Shown: positions 17,242-26,319 of the stretch, one piece after another | How the letters are laid out: the number at the start of each line of letters is the position of its first letter | Numbering within the stretch: the stretch's first letter is position 1 | Assembly (NCBI GenBank): GCA_002337055.1 | Contig: DDFG01000005.1 | Coordinates: 1,217,654 to 1,281,653, forward strand | Length of the DNA stretch: 64,000 nt | Reading direction: 5' to 3' | Origin: Betaproteobacteria bacterium UBA1934 | Lineage (GTDB): Bacteria > Pseudomonadota > Gammaproteobacteria > Burkholderiales > Rhodocyclaceae | Translations under genes and position numbers: made by a program | The notes under the pieces: model-generated | Told to the model about the DNA's origin: nothing | The model's database searches: none | Seen by the model: the letters and a program-made list of their open reading frames with translations, nothing else

Positions 17242-18355
17242 ATGCGCGTACGTCTGGCCTAGATAAACGGAGTGGTTGTCGGCGGGTTCTGCGTGTTGGC
17301 TGCCTGCGGAGGCGGCGGTGGCGACAGTCCCTCGGGCGGAGGCGGTTCAGTCGTTGTAACGCCGCCCGATCCGGGGGGGAGGGCAGCCGACGTTGCAGCA
17401 ACGCGCCGACGCCGCGAAAGCGACGGCGACTGGCAACACCGTTTGTGCCGAGATCACGCCGTTCTACTGGGAAATTGGCGACAGGACGGGCGTTCTGGCG
17501 AGTGGAACGGGCGGCAACCAGTCCGCGCCCGCCCCCACAGCGTTGACGGAGATGCCCATCGCTTCGTCTGGCAAATGGCTGTTTTCGACCTATGTAGTCG
17601 AGAAACAGCTCGGGAGCCTTTCCAGCGCGGACATTGCCTTCCTGAATCTCAGCAGCAGCTATGTCAATAACAGCAGCATGTGCGAGGGTTACGATACTGT
17701 GTCGGCCTGCCTGGCCAAGCGCGGAACCTTCGGAGGGTCGCGGGGCGACAGTATCGGGTGGGCAGGGACGGAGTTCTACTACGACGGCGCGCATATGCAG
17801 GTGTTGGCAAGCCGGATCGGCCTTGGGGACGACGATAGCGCCAAACTGGTCGCCGACATGAAAATCGTGCTCGGCAACGACCTGGATTTTGCCTACAACA
17901 CGCCCTATCTGGCGGGCGGCGCGCGCGCCACGGCGGCAGGTTATGCGCGCTTCCTGCGCAAGCTGCGGGGCGGGCAATACCCCGCGATGTCCGCGCTACT
18001 GGGCAGCAATGCCGTGTGTGCCTTCGCCAACTCCACCGAGTGCCTCTCAAATTACAGCCCCATCAACCAATCGCGGGCATTCGGCCGCAACGACATCGGT
18101 GGTGAGCAATGGCACTATTCGCTCGGGCATGGGGTCGAAGACGATCCAGTCGTGGGTGATGGTGCTTTCAGCAGTAGCGGCAAGTGGGGTTTCTATCCGT
18201 GGATCGATCGCAGCAAGACCTGGTACGGCGTACTTGCCCGCTACGACACTGCTCATATGGACGCATCCACCGCTTCGCAACAGTATTCCTACATTACATC
18301 CGGCAACTGTGGCCGGCTTATCCGCGCTGCGTGGGTAAAAAGGAAAGCACAGTAA
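17242..18355 (+). pseudogene. Serine hydrolase-like (beta-lactamase fold) lipoprotein, disrupted
   Basis: Translation should start at the ATG at 17242, behind GGAGAGGGG. It reads MRVRLA, then an amber codon (17260-17262), then INGVVVGGFCVLAACGGGGG, a lipobox signal sequence. A seven-G run at 17373-17379 then shifts the frame; restoring one base joins PPDPGG to GQPTLQQRADAAKATATGN. The remaining ~300 residues are open to 18355 and have a serine-hydrolase look: an S-x-x-K candidate in IASSGKWLF, WHYSLGHGVEDDPVVGDGAFSS and KWGFYPWIDRSKTWYGVLAR. Two separate lesions suggest a pseudogene. A G-tract slip and a sequencing error are alternatives for the frameshift. Confidence 0.75.
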
Positions 18356-18368
18356 TCGCCAGCCCTAT

Positions 18369-20981
18369 TCAGGTCAGCAAACCCATCCGCCGGGCGCAAT
18401 CGACCGCGCCCATGCGGCTGGTGACGCCGAGCTTGCGGTAGAGCATCTTCAGATACCACTTGACGGTCTCTTCGCCGATGTAGAGCAACTTGCCGACGTC
18501 GCGGTTGCCGTAACCCTGCGCGATCAGGCGGATGATTTGCAGTTCGCGCTGTTGCAAGGCGATCTTCGGGCCGGCTTCGGCAGGCTCGGTGGGTGGTGCG
18601 CCGAACCATTCCGGAAACCATTCGCGCAATTGCGGTGAGAGGTGACGTAGCGGTCGTGTCACCCCGCCGGCATCGCCCTCCTCGACGAGCGCGCGCAGAT
18701 CGGCGAGTCGGGCGGTATCGCCGGTCAGGCGGTAGTCGGCCATGTGCATCAGCATCTCGAATTCAAGGCCGCGCCGTCGTTGCCCAAAACGGCGCGACTT
18801 GGCAAAACGCGCCGCGGCGGCCTCGCGCACGGCGGCATCTTCACCACGTTCGAAAGCCAGGCGCAGGCGAACGCTGCCGACCATGTCGGCCGTCTCGGAG
18901 TAGCGGTCCGGCACTTCCGCCTCGTAGGCGGGCATCTGGTCGAGTTCGGCGGCGGCAAGGTCGAACTGGCCGTTCATCAGCGCTTCGCTGGCACGGATCA
19001 GCCCGACTTTCTGCACGACCCGCCGCAAGCGACGTGAAACGCCCTCGAAAAGTGCGCTTTCGAGATCGACCTCGGCGTCGGCGGTGCGGCCGAGCGCACA
19101 TAGAATCTGCGCCCGTGAAGCCAGCGCCACCCCGAAGAAGGCGCGATTTGCCGTCGTTTCGAGCAAGGTGATGGCGTCGCTGATCTCGGTCAGCGCCTCG
19201 CCGAGACTGCCTTTCTCGAGCAGCAGCAGGGCCAGCATGGCTTTCATGAAGGCGACGCCGGTGGAGCGGTTCCAGCCCAGCGCGGCGGCGTCGTGCAGGC
19301 TGGCGCGCACGAATTTTTCCGATTCGATGGCCTGTGCTTTCAGGTAGAGCGTGTAACCGACGTTGTAACGCGCCAGCAGGTTAGCGTTCGCGCAGTCCAA
19401 CGTCATGCCGACCGCCGAATGGTATTGCGCGAGCGCCTTGTCCAGGCCGTATTTTCGACGAGTGAAATAACCGAGTCCGGTATAGGCGTAACCGAGGATT
19501 TCGGGGTTGTCGCGTGGTAACTCGGTAATCATCGAGGTCGTCAGTTCGACATCGCCCGGATCGTGTGTCTCGACGACGCTGATCCATAGCGAAATGACAT
19601 CGAGCTCGGCGCGCAGCCGGCTTTCGTTGCGCGAGGTGTGCGCCACCTGGCGCGCGATGCGGACACGCTCGCTGACCTCCGGAAACTTGCAGTACATCAG
19701 CAGCACCCAGGCGAGCAGGGTGGAGAGATCGGCGTTGCGATCGACCTGTTCCGGCGGCAGCGCGGTAATCCACTTGTAGAGTTCGATGAAGTCGCCGGAG
19801 CGCAACAGCGAGCGGCCCTTGGTCAGTAGCAGTTCGATGGCCTCGTCGTAGAGTTTGCCGCGGATGGCATAGGCCAGCGCCTCTGCCAGCAGGTTGTTCT
19901 GGCCGCACCAGTGGGAGGCGCGGCGGAAAAGTTCAGCAATGCGCTCGGGGTGGCGCCGCTCCAGCATGCCGAACAAAAAACTGGCGAACAACTGATGATA
20001 GCGGAACCAGGTGCGCGAATAATCGAGGCGGATCAGGAAGAGATTTTTGCGCTCGATCTCGTCGATCAGGGGTAAGCAGTTGTCGGTGCCGCTCACGGCG
20101 GCGCACAGCGCCGGCGTCAGGCGTTCGAGGATGGATGTGGCGAGCAGGAACTCGCAGACAGCCTCGCTCTGGTTGCAGAAAATGGTCTCGAACAGGTAGT
20201 CGGAAATGTCGATCTGGTTGCCCGACAACTCGGCCAGCGGCGCCAGTGACTCGCCATCCCGGTGCGCGGCGAGGGAGGCGAGCTTGATGCCACCGATCCA
20301 GCCTTCAGTGACCTCGAATAGCGCCTGCACCTGGGCATCGCTGATGGCGAGACCCTCAAGTTCAAGCAGATATTTCTTGGCTTCTTCCAGCGTCAGGCGC
20401 AGGTTGTTCCAGCTGATTTCGACCAATTGCCCTTTCATACTCTGTTCTTCAAGCGAGATGTTGGGGCGGCCACGCGTGGCGCAAATGACGCGTACCGAAT
20501 AGGGCAGTGAGCGGAAAAAGGCGTTCAGCGGACCGCAGATATCGGCTTCGGCCAGGTAGTGGATGTCGTCGAGGAAGAGCGTGAACGGTTGGCCGCTACG
20601 CGCGAAACCCTCGATCAGCGACGAGAGGACCGAGTCGGGCAGCGCGTTGGGCGCCGCCGCGAGAATCTGCCGGGCTTCGAGGACGACATTCGGGTCGCCG
20701 GCGGCGATGGCTTCGACAAAGTGCGGCAGGAAACGGCTGGGGAGGTTGTCGCCCGGCGTCACCGTCATCCAGCTCACGGCGCCGCCGCCATCGCGCAGGG
20801 CGTGAAAACACTCGGCCAACAGCGTGGTCTTGCCGAATCCAGCGGGGGCGTTGATGACTTGCAGGCGTTTCGAGCGGTTGTCGAGGATGCGCGACACCAG
20901 GTGAGGACGCAGAAGCAGGGCGCTTTCAAATTTGGGCGGACTGAGTTTCGTCACCAGCACGGGTGAAACATGGCCGCTCAT
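18369..20981 (-). CDS. MalT-like LuxR-family ATP-dependent transcriptional activator
   Basis: The protein has 870 residues from the ATG at 20981, which is 8 nt after AAGGGGG; another ATG lies two codons upstream. The N-terminal STAND NTPase has Walker A NAPAGFGKTTLL (about residues 43-53) and a Walker B-like FTLFLDDIHYL. A long TPR-like helical middle follows, and the last 65 residues are a LuxR helix-turn-helix (QQRELQIIRLIAQGYGNRDV...TVKWYLKMLYRKLGV). Such regulators bind an inducer plus ATP and activate nearby catabolic genes. It is divergent from the CoA-transferase operon with a 139-bp gap, so that operon is the likely target. Confidence 0.92.
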   Translation of the reverse strand: MSGHVSPVLVTKLSPPKFESALLLRPHLVSRILDNRSKRLQVINAPAGFGKTTLLAECFHALRDGGGAVSWMTVTPGDNLPSRFLPHFVEAIAAGDPNVVLEARQILAAAPNALPDSVLSSLIEGFARSGQPFTLFLDDIHYLAEADICGPLNAFFRSLPYSVRVICATRGRPNISLEEQSMKGQLVEISWNNLRLTLEEAKKYLLELEGLAISDAQVQALFEVTEGWIGGIKLASLAAHRDGESLAPLAELSGNQIDISDYLFETIFCNQSEAVCEFLLATSILERLTPALCAAVSGTDNCLPLIDEIERKNLFLIRLDYSRTWFRYHQLFASFLFGMLERRHPERIAELFRRASHWCGQNNLLAEALAYAIRGKLYDEAIELLLTKGRSLLRSGDFIELYKWITALPPEQVDRNADLSTLLAWVLLMYCKFPEVSERVRIARQVAHTSRNESRLRAELDVISLWISVVETHDPGDVELTTSMITELPRDNPEILGYAYTGLGYFTRRKYGLDKALAQYHSAVGMTLDCANANLLARYNVGYTLYLKAQAIESEKFVRASLHDAAALGWNRSTGVAFMKAMLALLLLEKGSLGEALTEISDAITLLETTANRAFFGVALASRAQILCALGRTADAEVDLESALFEGVSRRLRRVVQKVGLIRASEALMNGQFDLAAAELDQMPAYEAEVPDRYSETADMVGSVRLRLAFERGEDAAVREAAAARFAKSRRFGQRRRGLEFEMLMHMADYRLTGDTARLADLRALVEEGDAGGVTRPLRHLSPQLREWFPEWFGAPPTEPAEAGPKIALQQRELQIIRLIAQGYGNRDVGKLLYIGEETVKWYLKMLYRKLGVTSRMGAVDCARRMGLLT

Positions 20982-21007
20982 CTGCATTACCCCCTTGTTA
21001 TGTCGCC

Positions 21008-21057
21008 TTCCCCCCGGCTGCGGGGGGGTACCCCCCAATTTTCCCCACCCTTGGGGG
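21008..21057. repeat. G/C palindrome cluster between the MalT-like gene and the CoA-transferase operon
   Basis: Runs of C and G form overlapping hairpins (CCCCCCGGCTGCGGGGGGG and CCCCACCCTTGGGGGG). They sit in the divergent promoter region and resemble the REP-like palindromes at 16462 and 27543. Confidence 0.4.
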
Positions 21058-21120
21058 GAGAGATTTCGTCGTGCCGGAATTTTAAGCTGCTTTTTACATT
21101 ACAAACACGAGGAGTTTTCC

Positions 21121-22455
21121 ATGGCTTCCGCTTACGACTATCGCAGCAAGGTGATCAGCATTGAAGAGGCGCTCGCCAAGATCAAGTCGGACGACGTTGT
21201 GATCTCGGCGTTGGCTGGTGCCGAGCCCCGGGGTATTCTCGAACAGCTGCATACCATTGCGCCGCGAGTCAAAAACGTCTCCGTGGCGACCTGCCTGCCG
21301 TTGCACAAGGGGTTGTGGTACATGGACCCGGCGATGAAGGGACACTTCATCCACCATGCCTGGTTCTACACCGCTGGCACACGCAAGGCCACCGATTCGG
21401 GCTGGGGTACTTGCACCTGCGTGCCGTGCCATCTGCATACCGCCGGCCACGACCGCCTGAAATATCGCAAACCCACTGTCTTTCTGGGCACCTGCACGCC
21501 GCCGGATCGCTTCGGTTTTGTCTCCCTGTCGCTGTCCGCGACGTACGAGCGCGAGCTGATGGAAGCGGCCGATATCGTCATTCTCGAAATGAACCCGCAG
21601 ACACCGTGGACTTATGGCGACACGGTCATTCATCTGGATGCGGTCGACTACATCGTCGAAAACGAATACGCGCTGCCGCAACTGCCGATCGTCGAATCGG
21701 ACGATCGCGACCGCAAGATCGGCGGTTATATCGCCCAACTGATCGAAGACGGTTCCTGCATCCAGCTTGGCATTGGAGGCATTCCCAATGCGGTCGCCGG
21801 AGAGTTGTTGAACAAAAAGGGTTTGTCGATCCACACTGAAATGTTTACCGATGGCATGGTCGATCTCTACGACGCCGGTGCCATTGCCAAGTCGGCGCCC
21901 GGTAGCGACCCGCGCATGCTGGCCGGCAAGATGGTGGCGACCTTTGCGCTCGGCACCCAGCGCCTGTACGACTTCATCCACCAGAACCCCGCCGTGGCTA
22001 TCATGCGCGGCTCCTGGGTGAATAGCCCGTACGTGATCCGGCACAACAAGAAGCAGGTGTCGATCAACACCAGCCTCGAAATCGACCTCACCGGCCAGGT
22101 TTGCTCCGAATCGATCGGGCACAAGCAGTTTTCCGGCAGCGGCGGCCAGGCTGACACCGCGATCGGCGCGCAGATGTCCGAAGGCGGCATGTCCTTTATC
22201 GCGCTCTATTCGACAGCCGAAGTCAAGCAGGCGGATGGCACGCGCAAGACCGTTTCCAAAATCGCGCCGACATTGACGCCGGGCGCGGTGGTCACCCTGC
22301 ATCGCGCGCATGTCGATTATGTCGTGACCGAATACGGCATCGTCCGCCTGAAGGGCGCACCCATCAACGAGCGTGCCGCTGCCCTGATTTCGATTGCCCA
22401 TCCGGATTTCCGGGCTGCCCTGAACGAAGAAGCCGAAAAGCTCGGCTTCCTGTAA
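21121..22455 (+). CDS. Acetyl-CoA hydrolase/CoA-transferase family protein (copy 1)
   Basis: The 444-residue protein starts at MASAYDYRSK after CGAGGAG. It belongs to the Cat1/4-hydroxybutyrate CoA-transferase family: SIEEALAKIKSDD, GTCTPPDRFGFVSLSLSATYE, the glycine loop LGIGGIPNAVAGEL and HTEMFTDGMVDLYDAG, where the family's covalent Glu lies. Members either hydrolyse acetyl-CoA or move CoA to an acyl acid. Position at the head of an operon with a MaoC hydratase and a crotonase favours activation of a carboxylic acid substrate by CoA transfer. A close paralogue lies at 62054-63403 with long identical blocks. Confidence 0.92.
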   Translation: MASAYDYRSKVISIEEALAKIKSDDVVISALAGAEPRGILEQLHTIAPRVKNVSVATCLPLHKGLWYMDPAMKGHFIHHAWFYTAGTRKATDSGWGTCTCVPCHLHTAGHDRLKYRKPTVFLGTCTPPDRFGFVSLSLSATYERELMEAADIVILEMNPQTPWTYGDTVIHLDAVDYIVENEYALPQLPIVESDDRDRKIGGYIAQLIEDGSCIQLGIGGIPNAVAGELLNKKGLSIHTEMFTDGMVDLYDAGAIAKSAPGSDPRMLAGKMVATFALGTQRLYDFIHQNPAVAIMRGSWVNSPYVIRHNKKQVSINTSLEIDLTGQVCSESIGHKQFSGSGGQADTAIGAQMSEGGMSFIALYSTAEVKQADGTRKTVSKIAPTLTPGAVVTLHRAHVDYVVTEYGIVRLKGAPINERAAALISIAHPDFRAALNEEAEKLGFL

Positions 22456-22509
22456 TCGCGAATCCATCAGGGTCGGCAACGACCCGATTTCACAACCGAG
22501 GAGAAAAAA

Positions 22510-23415
22510 ATGGCATGGAATGTAGGCGATACGGCGAGTTTCCGCCGCGTCCTCACCCAGGAAGATTTCAACCGCTTTGCCGCGCTGAGCTGGGATGACA
22601 ACCCCATTCACTGCGACCCGGTGTTTGCCGCAAAAAGCCACTTCGGCGGTACCGTTTCGCACGGCATGTTGCTTTACAGCGTTCTGTCGAAGGCTTTTTC
22701 CGAGCTGCTGCCGGGGCCGGGCGCGATCCAGCTTGAACAGGAGTTCATGTTCCCGAACGGGACCTACACCGGTGAAGAAATCGTGTTCGCGGTGACGGTC
22801 AAGGCGGTCAATCCGGATGGCACGCTGGAACTGGTGACGACGGTCAGCAAGGCCAGCGATCCCGCCAATGTCAAGGCGCAGGGACGTGCCAAGGTTGCCC
22901 CGGCCGGCGTCAAACCGGACTTTTCGCACACTCCGGCCGGCGCCGCCGTGCAGGAAGCGGGTGACGACTATCTCTATGGTCTCAAGCCCGGCATGTTCAA
23001 GGAAAAGAAGCGCACCTTCAACGACGCCGATCTGGCCGAGTACGGCAATCTGGGCGGCGACCGCAACCCGCTCATGCGCGAGGACGAATTCGGTCGCGCC
23101 GCGGGCTTTACCGGGCGCATCGTGCCGTGGCCGCTGCTGGCCGGCATGTTCTCCGACATGCTGGGGACCGACTTGCCGGGTCGGGGCACCGGCTGGATGA
23201 AGCAGAAACTGATCTACAAGAGCGCCGCCTATCCGGGTGAAGAACTGACCGCCCGGGTCGAGATCACGCGCCTGCGCGCCGACAAGGAACTGGTCAATCT
23301 GCGTTCGACCATTGTCGGTCCGGACGGACGCCTGGTCTGCGACGGCGAATCGCTGGTGCTGGTCAGGAATCTCGCGGACAAGGGCGACAAGGGTCCGAAC
23401 TTCGGGCGCGGCTAG
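22510..23415 (+). CDS. MaoC-like (hot-dog fold) acyl-CoA hydratase/dehydratase
   Basis: The 301-residue protein has two hot-dog domains. The first (about residues 1-125) has the MaoC hydratase-2 catalytic segment ALSWDDNPIHCDPVFAAKSHFGGTVSHGML, with the Asp/His pair. The second (about 155-290) has a similar but altered motif (GNLGGDRNPLMREDEFGRAAGF), where the His is replaced. The likely reaction is hydration or dehydration of a 2-enoyl/3-hydroxyacyl-CoA. It lies 54 bp after the CoA-transferase with a GAGGAG site. A double hot-dog with one active half is normal for this family. Confidence 0.88.
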   Translation: MAWNVGDTASFRRVLTQEDFNRFAALSWDDNPIHCDPVFAAKSHFGGTVSHGMLLYSVLSKAFSELLPGPGAIQLEQEFMFPNGTYTGEEIVFAVTVKAVNPDGTLELVTTVSKASDPANVKAQGRAKVAPAGVKPDFSHTPAGAAVQEAGDDYLYGLKPGMFKEKKRTFNDADLAEYGNLGGDRNPLMREDEFGRAAGFTGRIVPWPLLAGMFSDMLGTDLPGRGTGWMKQKLIYKSAAYPGEELTARVEITRLRADKELVNLRSTIVGPDGRLVCDGESLVLVRNLADKGDKGPNFGRG

Positions 23416-23423
23416 GCGAGGTA

Positions 23424-23451
23424 GGCCACCCGGGTACGGGTGGCCTTTCTT
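23424..23451 (+). terminator. Terminator- or attenuator-like hairpin inside the CoA operon
   Basis: An 8-bp stem GGCCACCC/GGGTGGCC with a 6-nt loop is followed by TTTCTT. It lies between the MaoC and crotonase genes, just before the crotonase Shine-Dalgarno, and may lower downstream expression. Confidence 0.5.
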
Positions 23452-23466
23452 GGGGAGGAGGCTGGC

Positions 23467-24276
23467 ATGACTCAACAAGCGCGAGACTGGGTCAGACTGG
23501 AGCGCCATAGTGGCGTTGCCAAGCTGACGCTTTGCCGGACCGGAATGCAGAATGCCCTGGTGCCGGAACTGCTGGCTCCCTTGCTGGCGATTCTGCAAAG
23601 CCTGCATGCGGATAGCAGCGTCCGCGCGGTGGTCCTGGCGGCCGAGGGCCCAGCCTTCTCGATTGGGGGCGACATGCGGCGTTTCGCCGCCGAGGGGCGC
23701 ATTGGCAAGGATAATCTTCGCCACTATTCGGCACGCCTCGTCGGCCTGCTCAACGAGGTGGCGCTGGCCATGCTGGCGCTTCCGCAACCCATTGTCGGCG
23801 CGATACATGGCACGGTCACCGGCGGCTCCATCGGCCTGTTGGCTGGATGCGATCTGGTGGTGATGGCCGACTCGGCGGTGATCAAAGCGCATTACGCCAA
23901 TGCCGGCTATTGCCCGGATGGAGGCTGGACTGCCTGGTTGCCGGAGCTGATCGGCGCGCGGCGCGTGGCGGCGGCGCTGCTGCTCAACCGCAGTTTGCCA
24001 GCGGCCGATGCGCTTGAATGGGGATTGGCGAATTGCCTGGTGCCGGTCGATGAGGTCGAGACCGAGGCGCTGGCGATGGCGGAACGCATCGCGGCGTATC
24101 CCCACGGCACGATGCACTGGAGCAAGCGGCTGTTACGCGATCGTACCCCGGAGTTGGCTGCTCGTCTCGAAGCGGAGCGGCGCGGATTCATCGAACTGGT
24201 CGCCACGGAAAGGGCCATGGAAAGCACGGAGCGTTTTCTGGCGACTTTTACCAACTACCCCGACGATCCATCCTGA
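23467..24276 (+). CDS. Crotonase-family protein, PaaG-like, lacking both hydratase glutamates
   Basis: The 269-residue protein starts at MTQQARDWV behind GGGGAGGAGG. The crotonase fold is clear: the oxyanion-hole loop AEGPAFSIGGDMRRF and GTVTGGSIGLLAGCDLVVMAD. In my manual alignment with rat enoyl-CoA hydratase, Glu144 is replaced by Gly (GGSIGLL) and Glu164 by Tyr. Instead it has CPDGGWTAWLPELIGARR, resembling the PDxGG segment of PaaG-type isomerases. It is therefore more likely an isomerase or another crotonase activity than a hydratase, which would fit with a MaoC hydratase next door. Confidence 0.85.
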   Translation: MTQQARDWVRLERHSGVAKLTLCRTGMQNALVPELLAPLLAILQSLHADSSVRAVVLAAEGPAFSIGGDMRRFAAEGRIGKDNLRHYSARLVGLLNEVALAMLALPQPIVGAIHGTVTGGSIGLLAGCDLVVMADSAVIKAHYANAGYCPDGGWTAWLPELIGARRVAAALLLNRSLPAADALEWGLANCLVPVDEVETEALAMAERIAAYPHGTMHWSKRLLRDRTPELAARLEAERRGFIELVATERAMESTERFLATFTNYPDDPS

Positions 24277-24347
24277 TAGCCGGAACGAAGGGTCAACACG
24301 AATCCTCCCGACAGGGAGGGCAGGTTTCACACACTTAGGAGGCAAGC

Positions 24348-25544
24348 ATGCAAAAGAGGATCATTACATTGGCATTGGCGTCGGTGTTCGCCTTGCCCGG
24401 TCTGGCATTCGCTCAGGCCAAGGAAGTCCGGATCGCGCACATTTCCGACCGCACGGGCGGCATGGAACCGTATGCGACCGCCACCAACGTCGGCCTGATG
24501 ATGGGGCTGGAGTATGCGACGGGCGGCAAGATGGAAGTGGCCGGCCGCAAGATCACCGTGCTGGCCAAGGACAGCATGTTGAAGCCCGACCTCGGCAAGT
24601 CGTTGTTGCAGGCCGCGTATGCCGACGACAAGGTCGACCTGGCAGTGGGGCCGACCAGTTCGGCGGTGGCGCTGGCCATGTTGCCGGTTGCCAAGGAAAA
24701 CAAGAAGCTGCTGATCATCGATGCCGCCGCGGCGGATAATCTGACCGGCACCAAGGGCAACCGCTACGTTTTCCGGGTTGGTCGCAATTCCAATCACGAC
24801 GGTTATGCCAATGCGATCGTGCAGGGCCGTGCCGGCAACTTCATCGCCACGCTGGCACCGGACTACGCCTACGGTCGCGAAGGGATCGCATCTTTCCGCG
24901 AAGCGCTCAAGGGGACGCCGGCGCAGTTGGTGCATGAAGAATACGCTCCGCCGGGCACCACCGATTTCACTGCCCAGGCACAGCGCATGTTCAACGCGCT
25001 GAAAGATAAACCCGGTCGCAAGCTGATCTGGTATCTCTGGGCTGGTGCCGGCAATCCGCTCAAGATCATGGATCTCGACCCGAAGCGTTATGGCATCGAA
25101 GTGGTGACCGGCGGCAACATCCTCCCGGTGATCGCCACCTACAAGCCGCTGGTGGGTTCCGAAGGTGCCACGCATTACTACTTCCAGTGCCCGAAGAACG
25201 CCGCCAACGACTGGCTGGTCTCCGAACACCAGAAGCGCTACAAGAGCCCGCCCGACTTCTTCACCGTCACGGGCATGATGACCGGCATTGCCATCGTCGA
25301 AATGCTCAAGAAAACCAAGGGCGCGACCGATACCGAAACGATGGTCAAGACGCTGGAAGGCATGCACTTCGAGGGGCCGAAGGGGCGCAACTACTTCGAC
25401 AAGACCAATCACCAACTGATGCAGCCGATGTATCACTTCCGCATCAAGCTCGACCCGGCGATCACGGGTGGCGTCGGCCAGGATTGTGTCCGCGAGATTC
25501 CCATCGAGGAAATGAAGTTCCCGATCACGCCGCTGCCGAATTGA
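24348..25544 (+). CDS. LivK-type ABC transporter substrate-binding protein
   Basis: The 398-residue protein has a signal peptide (MQKRIITLALASVFALPGLAFA) and the type I periplasmic binding fold of the branched-chain amino acid/amide group: HISDRTGGMEPYATATNVG, VGPTSSAVALAMLPVAKENK and DYAYGREGIASFREALKG. In catabolic operons such proteins often bind aromatic or other carboxylates, so the ligand may be the substrate acid of this operon. No permease or ATPase genes are adjacent, so it must work with a transporter encoded elsewhere. It is the last gene before a strong terminator. Confidence 0.92.
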   Translation: MQKRIITLALASVFALPGLAFAQAKEVRIAHISDRTGGMEPYATATNVGLMMGLEYATGGKMEVAGRKITVLAKDSMLKPDLGKSLLQAAYADDKVDLAVGPTSSAVALAMLPVAKENKKLLIIDAAAADNLTGTKGNRYVFRVGRNSNHDGYANAIVQGRAGNFIATLAPDYAYGREGIASFREALKGTPAQLVHEEYAPPGTTDFTAQAQRMFNALKDKPGRKLIWYLWAGAGNPLKIMDLDPKRYGIEVVTGGNILPVIATYKPLVGSEGATHYYFQCPKNAANDWLVSEHQKRYKSPPDFFTVTGMMTGIAIVEMLKKTKGATDTETMVKTLEGMHFEGPKGRNYFDKTNHQLMQPMYHFRIKLDPAITGGVGQDCVREIPIEEMKFPITPLPN

Positions 25545-25562
25545 TCGGACTGAGGGAAAAAC

Positions 25563-25588
25563 AAAAAAGGCGCTTTCGCGCCTTTTTT
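25563..25588. terminator. Bidirectional intrinsic terminator
   Basis: An 11-bp perfect stem (AAAAAAGGCGC/GCGCCTTTTTT) with loop TTTC lies between the converging substrate-binding protein and PEP-CTERM genes. Confidence 0.93.
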
Positions 25589-25604
25589 AATGCAGTTGGA
25601 ACGA

Positions 25605-26189
25605 TTAAGCTTGCTTGCGTCGGCGCAGCATGTTCGCAATACCCGCCAAACCCAGCCCCGCGAGCGCGAGAGAACCCGGTTCCGGCGTATTGTTATTGAT
25701 GGCGCTATCAACACCGTCCAGCCAAACGCTCCAGAAAGTTCCCATGTTGCAGCTGCTGGCCGGTTGGCACCACTGACTCAGAGGGATGGGTGCCTGATTT
25801 GAATAGGCGAATTGCGGGTCGGACAAATTATTGCCCTGAGCAAAGTCACCATATGCAGCGATCGTGAAGGCGTAGTCGCCCGCCGCCAGGCTGGCTAGCG
25901 TGAAGCCGGAGTCATACCAGGTTTGACCCGGAGCGACGGCGTCATTGTCATCATTCTGATCAATCAACGCGCCAGTCGTGCGGTTCCAAAGGGCGGTAAT
26001 CGGATCAAAATTGGTCGCGCTCTGAAACGAATCTGTCCACACGCGAACGTTTGTAGCGTTGTTCAACAGGGAAAAATTGATTTGCACCACATCATTGTGG
26101 TTCGCAATGTTACCCGTGAAGTGAAAAACACCCGCTTGTGCTTGCGAAGCCATAGCAGCTATTACGGCGATTGTAAGAAGTTTTTTCAT
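25605..26189 (-). CDS. PEP-CTERM sorting-domain exported protein (second)
   Basis: The 194-residue product starts at MKKLLTIAVIAAMASQAQA, a clear signal peptide; the frame extends upstream but that part is leader. The C-terminus has the PEP-CTERM signal TPEPGSLALAGLGLAG, a hydrophobic helix and RRRKQA. The body is rich in Asn, Asp, Phe and Gly and resembles small secreted PEP-CTERM proteins of unknown function. It is convergent with the CoA operon and has its own sigma-54-like promoter and activator site, matched in sequence and spacing to those of the first PEP-CTERM gene. Confidence 0.93.
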   Translation of the reverse strand: MKKLLTIAVIAAMASQAQAGVFHFTGNIANHNDVVQINFSLLNNATNVRVWTDSFQSATNFDPITALWNRTTGALIDQNDDNDAVAPGQTWYDSGFTLASLAAGDYAFTIAAYGDFAQGNNLSDPQFAYSNQAPIPLSQWCQPASSCNMGTFWSVWLDGVDSAINNNTPEPGSLALAGLGLAGIANMLRRRKQA

Positions 26190-26241
26190 GGCGAAGAATT
26201 CCTTGGCAAAGACGTGTTCGAAAGCGTACACATTATTGGTA

Positions 26242-26257
26242 GGCATGTAACATGCCA
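26242..26257 (-). promoter_or_regulatory. Sigma-54 (RpoN) type promoter of PEP-CTERM gene 2
   Basis: On the minus strand TGGCATGTTACATGCC has GG-N10-GC spacing, with TGGCA at -24 and TGC at -12. It ends 52 bp before the ATG of the PEP-CTERM gene. Confidence 0.65.
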
Positions 26258-26319
26258 GATTCGTAAGCATTTGAAATGTATGCGAATTGCAGGTGATGTC
26301 ACGAAGTCGCGCCTCGATT

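Noticed and set aside
21094..24117. A 1007-codon open frame on the minus strand
   Set aside because: It is antisense to the CoA-transferase, MaoC and crotonase genes, which have clear families and ribosome sites. It has no signal, domain or sensible composition; high GC leaves long antisense frames open.
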